A stretch of DNA of 64,000 nt from Usitatibacter palustris (GTDB lineage Bacteria; Pseudomonadota; Gammaproteobacteria; Burkholderiales; Usitatibacteraceae). Position numbers and translations under genes: made by a program. Where the stretch lies: positions 1,550,001 to 1,614,000 of the forward strand of contig NZ_CP053073.1 of assembly GCF_013003985.1 (NCBI RefSeq). Reading direction: 5' to 3'. Under the pieces are notes generated by a model. The model had not been told where the DNA came from. It was given only the letters and a program-made list of their open reading frames with translations, and ran no database searches. This document shows positions 51,761-60,324 of the stretch, piece by piece. Position 1 is the stretch's first letter, and every line of letters begins with the position of its first letter.

Positions 51761-53083
51761 ATGTCGAAATTCGATAGACGCGAGTTCCTGAAGACCACCG
51801 CCGGGGCGGCCGCCGCCACTTCGATCGGTGTCGGCGGTGCGTTCTGGTCCACGAACGCGTGGGCACAGACCTGGAAGCCGGAGAAGGGCGCGAAGCTGCG
51901 CGTGTTGCGCTGGAAGCGGTTCGTCCAGGGCGACGAAGATCTCTGGATGGCGAACACCAAGAAGTTCACCGAGAAGACGGGCATCGAAGTGCGCGTCGAC
52001 AACGAAGGCTGGGAAGACGTCCGTCCCAAGGCCGCGGTGGCCGCGAACGTCGGCAGCGGCCCCGACGTGATCGTCGGCTGGTTCGACGACCCGCACCAGT
52101 ATCCCGACAAGCTGGTCGACGTCTCCGACGTCGCGAGCTACCTCGGCGCCAAGTACGGCGGCTGGTATCCGGTGTGCGAGAAGTACGGCAAGCGCGCGGG
52201 CAAGTGGATTGCGCTCCCGCTGGGCATCATCGGCAACGCGATCGTCTACCGGGACAGCCACGTGAAGGCCGCGGGCTTCGACGGCATCCCGAAGGACACG
52301 GCGGGCTTCCTCAAGCTCTGCCAGGCGCTGAAGGCCAAGGGCACGCCCTGCGGCTTCGCGCTCGGCAAGGCCGTGGGCGACGGCAACAACTGGGCGCACT
52401 GGCTGCTCTGGTCGCACGGCGGCAAGCTCGTCGACGACAAGGGTGTCGTGGTCGTGAACTCCAAGGAGACGATCGCCGCGCTCGAGTATGCGAAGCAGCT
52501 CTACGATACGTTCGTCCCCGGCACGCTGTCGTGGCAGGACCCGCACAACAACAAGGCGTTCCTCGACGGGCAGATCTCGCTCACCGCGAACGGCATCTCG
52601 GTGTACTACGCGGCGAAGAACTCCACCGACGAGAAGCTGAAGGCGATGGTCCCGGACATCCAGCACGCGCGCTTCCCGATCGGTCCGGTCGGCAAGCCCA
52701 CGGAGCTGATGCAGATCACGCAGATGTTCCTCTTCAAGTACTCGAAGGCGCCCGCCGCCGCGAAGGCGTACATGGCCTTCATGATGGAAGCCGACCAGTA
52801 CAACCCGTGGATGAAGGCGTCGATCGGCTACACCGCGCAACCGCTGAAGGCGTATGCGGCCAACTCGGTGTGGACGGACGACCCGAAGGCCACGCCGTAC
52901 CGCGACTCGGCCGCGCTGATGCTCGACCACGCGCACTCCGGCCCGCTCGGATACGCGTCGGCTGCGTGCCTCGCGGATTACATCGTGCTCGACATGATCG
53001 CCGCGGCTGCCAGCGGCTCGAAGTCGCCGCAGGATGCCGCCGCCGAAGCGCAGAAGCGCGCGGAACGGTACTACAAGGTCTGA
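51761..53083 (+). CDS. Extracellular sugar-binding protein, Tat-exported
   Basis: A 440-residue family 1 solute-binding protein. The N-terminus has a twin-arginine signal (DRREFLKTTAGAAAA), so it is exported folded, unusual for sugar-binding proteins but frequent in this kind. The mature part shows the family pattern (RVLRWKRFVQGDEDLWM, GSGPDVIVGWFDDPHQYP, NWAHWLLWSHGGKLVDDKG). It delivers substrate to the two permeases downstream. ATG 51761 follows GGAGGAG. The TGATG overlap continues to permease 1. Confidence 0.92.
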   Translation: MSKFDRREFLKTTAGAAAATSIGVGGAFWSTNAWAQTWKPEKGAKLRVLRWKRFVQGDEDLWMANTKKFTEKTGIEVRVDNEGWEDVRPKAAVAANVGSGPDVIVGWFDDPHQYPDKLVDVSDVASYLGAKYGGWYPVCEKYGKRAGKWIALPLGIIGNAIVYRDSHVKAAGFDGIPKDTAGFLKLCQALKAKGTPCGFALGKAVGDGNNWAHWLLWSHGGKLVDDKGVVVVNSKETIAALEYAKQLYDTFVPGTLSWQDPHNNKAFLDGQISLTANGISVYYAAKNSTDEKLKAMVPDIQHARFPIGPVGKPTELMQITQMFLFKYSKAPAAAKAYMAFMMEADQYNPWMKASIGYTAQPLKAYAANSVWTDDPKATPYRDSAALMLDHAHSGPLGYASAACLADYIVLDMIAAAASGSKSPQDAAAEAQKRAERYYKV

Positions 53084-53979
53084 TGCAGAAGTTCTTCAAC
53101 AACCGGAACGTCCTCGGGCTGCTGTTCATGCTACCCGCGGGCGTTCTGTTGTTGATTTTCCTGACTTACCCGCTGGGCCTGGGCACGTGGCTGGGCTTCA
53201 CGGATGCGAAGCTCGGGCGCGAAGGGGTCTGGGTCGGCCTCGAGAACTTCAAGTACCTCATCGGCGACAGCGTGGCGCGCCTCTCGCTCTTCAACACGCT
53301 TTTCTACACGGTGGTCGCGAGTGTCGCGAAGTTCGTCTTCGGCCTGTGGCTCGCGGTCCTGCTCAACCGGCACCTGCCGTTCAAGTCGTTCTTTCGCGCC
53401 ATCGTGCTGCTTCCCTTCATCGTCCCGACCGCGCTCTCGGCGATCGCGTTCTGGTGGCTCTATGACGCCCAGTTCTCGGTGATCAGCTGGTCGCTCATGA
53501 AGCTGGGCCTCATCGATCGCTATATCGATTTCCTCGGCGACCCCTGGAATGCGCGCTTCTCGGCGGTGGCCGCCAACATCTGGCGCGGCGTGCCGTTCGT
53601 GGCGATCTGCCTGCTGGCCGGCCTGCAGACGATCTCGCCGTCGCTCTACGAAGCCGCGGCCCTCGATGGCGCGACACCGTGGCAGCGCTTCCGCTTCGTG
53701 ACGCTGCCCCTGCTCACGCCGATCATCGCCGTGGTGATGACGTTCTCGGTGCTCTTCACCTTCACCGACTTCCAGCTGATCTACGTGCTCACGCGCGGCG
53801 GTCCGCTCAATGCCACGCACCTCATGGCGACCCTGTCGTTCCAGCGCGCGATTTCCGGCGGATCGCTGGGCGAGGGCGCCGCGCTCGCGACACTGATGGT
53901 CCCGTTCCTGCTCGCCGCGATCCTCTTCAGCTACTTCGGATTGCAGCGCCGCGCCTGGCAGCAGGGAGGAAAGGACTAG
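53083..53979 (+). CDS. Sugar ABC permease 1 (MalF-type)
   Basis: A 298-residue inner-membrane protein with about six helices and the EAA coupling loop (YEAAALDGATPWQRFRFVTLP). It is the MalF/UgpA-type partner of the following permease. One-base overlap with the binding-protein gene. Downstream, instead of permease 2, an oppositely oriented lipoprotein gene overlaps its end by four bases. Confidence 0.92.
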   Translation: MQKFFNNRNVLGLLFMLPAGVLLLIFLTYPLGLGTWLGFTDAKLGREGVWVGLENFKYLIGDSVARLSLFNTLFYTVVASVAKFVFGLWLAVLLNRHLPFKSFFRAIVLLPFIVPTALSAIAFWWLYDAQFSVISWSLMKLGLIDRYIDFLGDPWNARFSAVAANIWRGVPFVAICLLAGLQTISPSLYEAAALDGATPWQRFRFVTLPLLTPIIAVVMTFSVLFTFTDFQLIYVLTRGGPLNATHLMATLSFQRAISGGSLGEGAALATLMVPFLLAAILFSYFGLQRRAWQQGGKD

Positions 53980-54533
53980 TGGCCGAAGAACTGCGGTGCG
54001 CGATATTCCCGCTGGCGGAGATCCGCGTACTGCGGGCTCGCCTCGACCTTGTCGATCTCGCGCCAGAAGAACGGCTGGTAGCGGTTCGCCTGGCCCGCGC
54101 GCGAGGGCACGGTCATCTTGCCCTGCTTGGTGTCGACTTCCATTTCGGGGCGATCGAGCCGTGTGCGCACGAACTCCAGGCCCAGCGTGAGCGCGCCGTT
54201 GGAGACCACGTTGAATTCATGGTCGGGCGCGAGGGGAGTGGCCGGCACGCCCACGGGCTCGAGGCTCACGATGTGCCAACCCGGATGAAGGTAGATCGCG
54301 GTGTAGTCGCCGCGTCGCAGCGGTCCGACGGTCTTGCCGTCGACGCGGACCACCGGCACGAGGTTGGGTGCGGCGGCGTCGTCGGTGCGGTAGATGTAGA
54401 CCAGGCTCATGCCCGACTTGGGCGCCGCAGCCGGCCTGAAGGCGTGCTCGCTCGAGGTGGGCGAGGCGCAGGCAGCGATCCAGAGCAGCGCGGCGAGGGC
54501 GATTGCAGGAAACAGTTTCCCGGTTTTCGTCAT
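53976..54533 (-). CDS. DUF2846-like lipoprotein inserted antisense in the ABC operon
   Basis: A 185-residue lipoprotein (signal ALAALLWIAACA, lipobox IAAC at about residue 22). The mature part has SLVYIYRTDDA, VVRVDGKTVGPLRRGDYTAIYLHPGWHIV, matching the DUF2846 pattern of a small beta domain. Function unknown. It lies on the opposite strand between the two permease genes, overlapping permease 1 by four bases and starting 47 bases before permease 2, so it interrupts an otherwise continuous operon. Confidence 0.78.
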   Translation of the reverse strand: MTKTGKLFPAIALAALLWIAACASPTSSEHAFRPAAAPKSGMSLVYIYRTDDAAAPNLVPVVRVDGKTVGPLRRGDYTAIYLHPGWHIVSLEPVGVPATPLAPDHEFNVVSNGALTLGLEFVRTRLDRPEMEVDTKQGKMTVPSRAGQANRYQPFFWREIDKVEASPQYADLRQREYRAPQFFGH

Positions 54534-54580
54534 GTTTCCCTCCGAGGCGGATCAGGCATGAAGAGCATAAGGCGACCCGC

Positions 54581-55450
54581 GTGAAAGACCAACCGTCCAC
54601 CGAGGGCATGCAATTCCTGGAGTCGATCCCGCGGCGCGTGATCACGCTCTACATTCCGCTCGCGATCTTCCTCTTCGTGCTGCTCTTCCCGTTCTACTGG
54701 ATGGTCGTCACGTCGTTCAAGCCGAACGCGGAGCTCCTCTCGCGCGAAGGCAACCCGTTCTGGGTGATGGCGCCCACCATCGCGCACTTCAAGAAGCTCA
54801 TCTTCGACACGCCATATCCGGAGTGGATGCTCAACACGGTGATCGTGTCGGTGGTGGCGACATTCACCTCGCTTGCGGCGAGCGTGTTCGCGGCCTATGC
54901 GATCGAGCGGCTGCGTTTCAAGGGGTCGAAGGCGACGGGCCTGGCGATCTTCCTCGCCTACCTCGTGCCGCCGTCGATCCTCTTCATTCCGCTCGCGGCG
55001 ATCGTCTTCAAGCTGGGGCTCTTCGACACGCGCTGGGCGCTGATCCTCACGTATCCCACGTTCCTCATCCCGTTCTGCACGTGGCTGCTGATGGGGTACT
55101 TCCGCTCGATTCCCTACGAGCTGGAGGAGTGCGCGCTGATCGATGGCGCGACCCGCTGGCAGATCCTCGTGAAGATCATCCTGCCGCTGGCCGTGCCCGG
55201 GCTCATCTCGGCGGGCATCTTCGCCTTCACGCTCTCGTGGAACGAGTTCATCTATGCGCTCACGTTCGTTTCCTCATCGGAAGTGAAGACCGTTCCCGTA
55301 GGCGTGATCACCGAGCTCGTCGAGGGCGATGTGTACCACTGGGGCGCGCTCATGGCCGGCGCGCTGCTCGGGTCGCTGCCTGTCGCGGTCATGTATTCCT
55401 TCTTCGTGGAATACTACGTTTCCGGAATGACGGGAGCGGTAAAGGAATAG
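54581..55450 (+). CDS. Sugar ABC permease 2 (MalG-type)
   Basis: A 289-residue inner-membrane protein with six helices and the EAA loop (LEECALIDGATRWQILVKIILPLAVPG). GTG 54581 gives the full N-terminal arm; ATG 54608 is an alternative. It forms the translocation pore with permease 1. Its stop overlaps the ion-channel gene by one base (TAGTG). Confidence 0.9.
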   Translation: MKDQPSTEGMQFLESIPRRVITLYIPLAIFLFVLLFPFYWMVVTSFKPNAELLSREGNPFWVMAPTIAHFKKLIFDTPYPEWMLNTVIVSVVATFTSLAASVFAAYAIERLRFKGSKATGLAIFLAYLVPPSILFIPLAAIVFKLGLFDTRWALILTYPTFLIPFCTWLLMGYFRSIPYELEECALIDGATRWQILVKIILPLAVPGLISAGIFAFTLSWNEFIYALTFVSSSEVKTVPVGVITELVEGDVYHWGALMAGALLGSLPVAVMYSFFVEYYVSGMTGAVKE

Positions 55451-56154
55451 TGGAAGCGCAGCCTGCCGAGGTGCCCCGGGAAATCCCGCGGCGCCGCTTT
55501 CCCCTGGCCGATCGGGCCCTCACGATGATGGTGGTCGTGATCTTCATCGACATCTTCCTGCTGTCGCCGATCGCCGAGTCCCTGGGCGGCAATCGTCATT
55601 GGGCCGATCTCATCCTGGCAGTCGTCCTGTTGCTGGGCGCCCTCGCGATCTGGGGCAACCTCTGGATCGCCGATTTCTTCGTGGCAACGACGATCGGGAG
55701 CATCGGACTGTCGCTGGGCACGGTGCTGAAGCTCTGGCCCGAGCAGCCGGACGTCGCAGCCGTTCTCTCGTGCGTGAACTTCTTCATCCTCGGCGGGCTG
55801 ATTGCCCGCCAGGTGTTCGCCCCCGGCGAAGTCAACGCCCATCGCGTGCAGGGTGCGGTCGCCGTGTACCTCATCGCCGGCCTGCTGTTCGCCCAGATCT
55901 TCCGCCTGATCTCGATCTCGTTCCCGGGCGCCTTCCTGCTGCTGGGCAAGCCCGCGATTCACTCGGAGATCACGCACTTCCTCACCTACTACAGTTTCGT
56001 CTCGCTCACGACCTTGGGTTTTGGCGACATCACGCCGGTGCATCCGCTCGCGCGCTCCTTCACGTTGCTGGCCGCGGTGTTTGGCACGCTCTATCCCGCG
56101 ATCCTGATCGGCAAGCTGGTCTCGGAGCAGATCATGGATGCGAACAAGCCCTGA
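55450..56154 (+). CDS. Potassium-channel-like membrane protein
   Basis: A 234-residue membrane protein with about six helices. Near the C-terminus lies a pore-loop with a selectivity-filter-like TTLGFGDI (SFVSLTTLGFGDITPVHPLA), as in potassium channels of the two-TM/ion-channel type. No cytosolic RCK domain is present. It is co-translated with permease 2 (GTG start overlapping the stop). Its role in a sugar-uptake operon is unclear. Confidence 0.78.
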   Translation: MEAQPAEVPREIPRRRFPLADRALTMMVVVIFIDIFLLSPIAESLGGNRHWADLILAVVLLLGALAIWGNLWIADFFVATTIGSIGLSLGTVLKLWPEQPDVAAVLSCVNFFILGGLIARQVFAPGEVNAHRVQGAVAVYLIAGLLFAQIFRLISISFPGAFLLLGKPAIHSEITHFLTYYSFVSLTTLGFGDITPVHPLARSFTLLAAVFGTLYPAILIGKLVSEQIMDANKP

Positions 56155-56164
56155 TCACCCGGCG

Positions 56165-57073
56165 ATGACCTCACTGCCCGTCGATCCGCGTACCACCGAA
56201 CAGCCCAATCCGCGCAGCGCGGCGATCGATCTCGCCTCGCCGCTCGAGATCGTCGACATCATGCAATCGGAGGACGCGACGGTCGCGGCGGCGGTGGCCA
56301 CGCAACGCGAGGCGATCGCGCGCGCGATCGACTTCGCCGAGCGGGCGCTGCGCGCGGGGGGCCGCCTGGTCTACCTGGGTGCGGGAACGTCAGGCCGCCT
56401 CGGGGTGCTCGACGCGGCGGAATGCCCGCCCACGTTCGGGACCGATCCCGCGGTGGTCCAGGCGATCATCGCTGGCGGCGCAGCGGCGCTGCTGCAGGCA
56501 CAAGAGGGTGTCGAGGACGATGCGCAAGCCGCTGTATCGGACATCGCGGCGCGCAACGTGGGACCGAATGATTTCGTAGTGGGCATCGCCGCCTCGGGGA
56601 CCACGCCGTTCGTGCATGCCGGCCTCGCGGAGGCCAAGCGGCGCGGCGCGGCCACGGCGCTCGTCGCCTGTACCTCGCTCTCCCTGGCGAGTGACGATGT
56701 GGTGGACGTGCCCATCGTCGTGGTGACCGGGCCCGAGGTACTCACCGGCTCCACTCGCCTCAAGGCCGGCACCGCCACCAAGATGGTGCTGAACATCATC
56801 TCGACCGGCGTGATGATCCGGCTCGGCAAGACGTTCGGGAATCTCATGGTGGATCTGCGCGCCACCAACGCGAAGCTGCGCGATCGCACCGAGCGCATCC
56901 TGATGGAGATCTGCAGCGTCGATCGCCCCGTGGCGCGCGACCTGCTGAAATCCGCGGGTGGCCGCCTCAAGGTCGCGATCGTGATGGGCAAGCTGAGCGT
57001 CGGGCTGGAAGAGGCGGAGCGCGCGCTCGAGGCGGCCGGCGGCAACGTGCGGCGGGTGACGAGTACTCGCTAG
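56165..57073 (+). CDS. murQ: N-acetylmuramic acid 6-phosphate etherase
   Basis: A 302-residue SIS-domain enzyme that cleaves the D-lactyl ether of MurNAc-6-phosphate to GlcNAc-6-phosphate, used in cell-wall recycling. Typical motifs are YLGAGTSGRLGVLDAAECPP and GSTRLKAGTATKMVLNIIST. It is the last gene of this run, ten bases after the channel gene; its position suggests the ABC transporter could import an amino sugar, but it may be only a passenger. It overlaps the convergent phospholipase D gene by four bases. Confidence 0.92.
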   Translation: MTSLPVDPRTTEQPNPRSAAIDLASPLEIVDIMQSEDATVAAAVATQREAIARAIDFAERALRAGGRLVYLGAGTSGRLGVLDAAECPPTFGTDPAVVQAIIAGGAAALLQAQEGVEDDAQAAVSDIAARNVGPNDFVVGIAASGTTPFVHAGLAEAKRRGAATALVACTSLSLASDDVVDVPIVVVTGPEVLTGSTRLKAGTATKMVLNIISTGVMIRLGKTFGNLMVDLRATNAKLRDRTERILMEICSVDRPVARDLLKSAGGRLKVAIVMGKLSVGLEEAERALEAAGGNVRRVTSTR

Positions 57074-58632
57074 AGCTGCGGGTCGAGCCCCAGCGCGCGC
57101 ACGAGCCACGCCTGGAAGCGGCGCCAGGCGGAGGCCTGCGGATCCGAATCGAACGTTTCCGTGCCGTCGGTCCAGGTGAGCACGCTGTCCTTCGTCGTGA
57201 CCTTCCATGAACGCGCGCCGGTCGTGTGCGCCGCGAAGATCCGTTCGAACTGGTTTGCGAGTGCCGCGCTTTCGACGAGCACGCCTTGCTCGCAGTTGAG
57301 CCACGTCGAACGCGGGTCGAGGTTGTAGCTGCCCACGAAGAGCGCCTTGCGATCGACCGAGAGTGCCTTCGTGTGGAGGCTCGCCCCCGAGGAGCCCATC
57401 AGGCTCGAGGACGGGCGATCGCCCGGATGCGGCTTCAACTCCCAGAGCTGCACGCCGCCTTCGAGCAATGCGGGCCGGTGGCGCGAGTAACCGCCGTGCA
57501 CGGCCGCGACGTCGTTGGCGACGAGGGAGTTGGTGAGGATGCGCACGCTCGTGCCGGCCTTCGCCTTGCCCGCGAGCATCGGCGTGGCGCCGCCGGGCAC
57601 GAAATACGGAGAGATGATCGTGACCTCGGTCGCGGCACCGGCGAGGAGGGGCCGAAGCGCGGCCGCAACCTGCGAGCGATTCTCGTCGCCTTCGGCCATG
57701 GTGGGTTTCGCCGGATCGTCGGCGACGAAGCGATAGCGCTCTGTCCACTCGACCGGCCATTCACCCTGCGTGAGCAGATGCACCGCATCGCCGGCGTGCA
57801 GGGTGGCCGCGGCTGCGCGGGCATGGGGCGCAAGGTCCGCGCGCACGCGCGCCAGCGCTTCGGTGCTCACCGAACCCGCGTCGACCGCGGAGATCGGATA
57901 GACGGTGGACGAATTCCAGTAGCGGTCGAAGGACGCGGAGATCTCGCGCACGACCGGACCGATCATCGCGAAGTCCAGGTCCGAGAAATTCTTCTCGTCG
58001 CTCGCCCCGTAGTACTCGTCGCCGATGTTGCGGCCGCCGACGAGTGCGATGCGGTTGTCGGCGATCCACGTCTTGTTGTGCATGCGATGGTTGAGGCGGC
58101 TGAAATCGCGCAGGCCCTCGGCGACCAGGCGCACCTTGCCCGCGCGCGTGGCCAGCGGATTGAAGAGCCGCACCTGGATGTTCGGGTGCGCCGAGAGGGC
58201 GGCGATCCCCGCGCTCTTTGCCCGCGCATCCATGTCGTCGAGCAGCATCCGCACGCGCACGCCGCGATCGGCGGCTTCGAGCACGAGTGCGGCCAGATGC
58301 AGGCCCGTGGAGTCCTCGTGCCAGATGTAGGTCTGGATATCCAGGCTGCGCGCGGCGGCCCGCGCGGAATGCGCGCGCAGCGCGAACGCTTCGCGGCCGT
58401 CGACGACCAGGCGGAAGGCCGACTTCCCGGGGTTTCGCGCTTCCGCCGGGGCCGCGAGCCGGTCGAGCACGCCATCGCCCGTGGGAAGCGCGGTTTCGGG
58501 AGGAAGGTCGGGGCGCGGCGGCAGGCTCGTGCACGCGGAGAGCAGGACAATAAGTGGGGTCAGACTCCACTTAAGTAACTTCTGTGGATAACCGGTCGTC
58601 GCATTCCCCGCTTCGGGCGTTTTGTGCGGCAT
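57070..58632 (-). CDS. Cardiolipin synthase-like (ClsC-type) phospholipase D lipoprotein
   Basis: A 520-residue phospholipase D-family protein with two HxK motifs: HNKTWIADNRIALVGGRN (first) and HTKALSVDRKALFVGSYN (second, late). It resembles ClsC, which makes cardiolipin from phosphatidylglycerol plus phosphatidylethanolamine. A lipobox (LLSAC) follows a hydrophobic segment, so it is membrane-anchored. The N-terminal residues before the lipobox (KLLKWSLTPL) are encoded by the RAYT left inverted repeat (58551-58591), and the likely start ATG 58632 overlaps the RAYT start on the other strand. The original N-terminus may have been replaced. Confidence 0.85.
   Translation of the reverse strand: MPHKTPEAGNATTGYPQKLLKWSLTPLIVLLSACTSLPPRPDLPPETALPTGDGVLDRLAAPAEARNPGKSAFRLVVDGREAFALRAHSARAAARSLDIQTYIWHEDSTGLHLAALVLEAADRGVRVRMLLDDMDARAKSAGIAALSAHPNIQVRLFNPLATRAGKVRLVAEGLRDFSRLNHRMHNKTWIADNRIALVGGRNIGDEYYGASDEKNFSDLDFAMIGPVVREISASFDRYWNSSTVYPISAVDAGSVSTEALARVRADLAPHARAAAATLHAGDAVHLLTQGEWPVEWTERYRFVADDPAKPTMAEGDENRSQVAAALRPLLAGAATEVTIISPYFVPGGATPMLAGKAKAGTSVRILTNSLVANDVAAVHGGYSRHRPALLEGGVQLWELKPHPGDRPSSSLMGSSGASLHTKALSVDRKALFVGSYNLDPRSTWLNCEQGVLVESAALANQFERIFAAHTTGARSWKVTTKDSVLTWTDGTETFDSDPQASAWRRFQAWLVRALGLDPQL
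58551..58591. repeat. RAYT left inverted repeat (REP-type)
   Basis: 41 bases beginning TAAGTGGGGTCAGACTCCAC, nearly the exact complement of 59345-59385. The inner part TAAGTGGGGTCAGACTCCAC plus TTA is itself an imperfect palindrome. It lies inside the coding region of the cardiolipin synthase-like gene, 40 bases before the transposase start. Confidence 0.9.
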
Positions 58633-59365
58633 GGCGAGACTTCCCAGGCTATTCATCGACGGCGTTCCGTCCCATGTGATCGTTCGCGGCAACAACCGGC
58701 AGGCGATCGTGGTGAGCGAGGGCGACCGCATCTTTCTGCATCGTTGCCTGGCGGAGATGGCGCGCGATGGCTGCGTCGCCATCCATGCCTACGTCTTGAT
58801 GACCAACCACTTCCACCTCCTGGCGACCGGCAACTCCGCAGGCGCTATTCCGAGAATGATGCAGCGACTGGGCCGCCGTTACGTAGGCTACTTCAATCAC
58901 CTCCATAAACGCACCGGAACGCTGTGGCAGGGACGCTACAAGGCCAACCTCGTCGAGTCCGAGCGCTACCTGCTCACATGCCAGCGCTACATCGAGCTCA
59001 ATCCGGTGCGTGCTGGAATGGTCCGTCATCCCGGTGAGCATCGGTGGTCGAGCCACCTGCACAACGCGTGCGGGGTTGCCGATGATCTCGTCACACCCCA
59101 CCCGCTGTATGGGGAGTTGGCATCCGACGATGTATCCCGCGCCGCCGTCTATCAGGACTTGTTCGGGACCGACGTCGACCCGGAAACCGTGAGGAAGATT
59201 CGCGATTCCGTTCAACACGGTTGGGTACTCGGGACGGAGGAGTACTGCCAAAGCCTTGCCACAAGGAGTAGCCGCCGGCCGGCGCGGTTGCCGCTCGGAC
59301 GACCCAAGGCTGCCGAGGCGGCGCAAGTGGCGTCTGGGCATGACTTATCCACAGAATTAACTTAA
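58631..59365 (+). mobile_element. REP-associated tyrosine transposase (RAYT, Y1 family)
   Basis: A 244-residue Y1 transposase of the IS200/IS605-like superfamily. The metal-binding HUH motif is H60-F61-H62 (MTNHFHLLAT). The RAYT-typical stretch GYFNHLHKRTGTLWQGRYK carries candidate nucleophile tyrosines. RYIELNPVRAGMV and a C-terminal GRPKA are also RAYT hallmarks. It is a single-copy gene flanked by 41-base inverted REP-type repeats (58551-58591 and 59345-59385); the right repeat contains its stop codon. RAYTs mobilise small REP hairpins rather than themselves; related palindromes with GGGGTCAGA are at 286-379. Confidence 0.92.
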
Positions 59366-59385
59366 GTGGAGTCTGACCCCACTTA
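59345..59385. repeat. RAYT right inverted repeat (REP-type)
   Basis: 41 bases, TTATCCACAGAATTAACTTA onward, complementary to the left repeat with a few mismatches. It holds both the stop codon of the transposase (59363-59365) and, on the other strand, the stop codon of the neighbouring dehydrogenase (59383-59385). Confidence 0.9.
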
Positions 59386-60324
59386 TTGGTGCGGCGTGAC
59401 CAGCGGCTTGCCCGCGAAGTGCGCGGCGAGATTGTCGATCACGAGCTGGCCCATCGCCGTGCGCGTCGGGTGCGTGGCGCTGCCCACGTGCGGCTGCACG
59501 ACCACGTTGTCGAGCGCGAGGAGTGCTTCGGGCACGGCGGGTTCCTTGTCGAAGACATCGAGGCCCGCGGCGCCGAGCTTGCCGTCGCGCAGGCATTCGA
59601 TCATCGCGGCTTCATCGATGAGCGAGCCGCGCGCGATGTTCACGATCGTGCCGTCCGGTCCCAGCGCTTCCATGACGGCGCGGCTCACCATTCCGCGCGT
59701 CTCGGCGCCACCGGGTGCCGCGACGACGATGATGTCCACGTCCTTCGCGAGCGCGAGCGGGTCGGCGTAGTAGGGATACGACACGCCGGCCTGCTTGTTG
59801 CGGCCCTGGTAGGCGACTTTCAGGTTGAAGGCTTCGCAGCGCTTCGCGATCGCCTTGCCGATACGGCCGAGACCGATGATCCCGACGGTCTTTCCATCCT
59901 GGAGGCTGCGCGTGAGCGGCATCGGCCCCTTGAGCCACTTGCCTTCGCGCACGTAGCGATCGCCCTGGGGTACGCGACGGATCGCGGCGAGCATCAGCAT
60001 GAGCGCGACATCCGCGACATCTTCCGTGAGGACGTCGGGCGTGTTCGTGAGCGCGAGGCCGCGGCGTCGAACCGCATCGACATCCACGGAATCGACACCG
60101 ACGCCGAAGTGCGAGATCACCTTCAGCTTCGGGAGCTTGCCCATCGTCGCGTCGTCGATGCCCTTGCCGCCGGTGGAGGCGACCGCGGTGATGCGATCGG
60201 CCACGGAGGCGAGGAATGCGTCGCGGTCGGGCGCCTCCCATACCTTGTGCACGGTGTAGCTGGCTTCGAGGACTTTTTGCGTGGGCGGGAACATCGGGCC
60301 CATCAGGAGGAGATCGGGTTTCAT
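59383..60324 (-). CDS. D-2-hydroxyacid dehydrogenase (glyoxylate/hydroxypyruvate reductase-like)
   Basis: A 313-residue NAD(P)-dependent enzyme: GIIGLGRIGKAIAKRCEAF (dinucleotide site), catalytic Arg in NIARGSLIDEAAM, Glu in DVFDKEPAVPEA and His in VVQPHVGSATHPT. GhrB-like; it could reduce glyoxylate, hydroxypyruvate or a similar keto acid formed in the pathway. Its start overlaps the end of the Ldh-family gene by four bases. Its stop lies in the RAYT right repeat. Confidence 0.87.
   Translation of the reverse strand: MKPDLLLMGPMFPPTQKVLEASYTVHKVWEAPDRDAFLASVADRITAVASTGGKGIDDATMGKLPKLKVISHFGVGVDSVDVDAVRRRGLALTNTPDVLTEDVADVALMLMLAAIRRVPQGDRYVREGKWLKGPMPLTRSLQDGKTVGIIGLGRIGKAIAKRCEAFNLKVAYQGRNKQAGVSYPYYADPLALAKDVDIIVVAAPGGAETRGMVSRAVMEALGPDGTIVNIARGSLIDEAAMIECLRDGKLGAAGLDVFDKEPAVPEALLALDNVVVQPHVGSATHPTRTAMGQLVIDNLAAHFAGKPLVTPHQ

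Noticed and set aside
57070..58632. Cardiolipin synthase-like gene as a pseudogene broken by the RAYT.
   Set aside because: Both HxK motifs and the frame are intact and the hybrid N-terminus still gives a lipoprotein signal, so it is probably functional.
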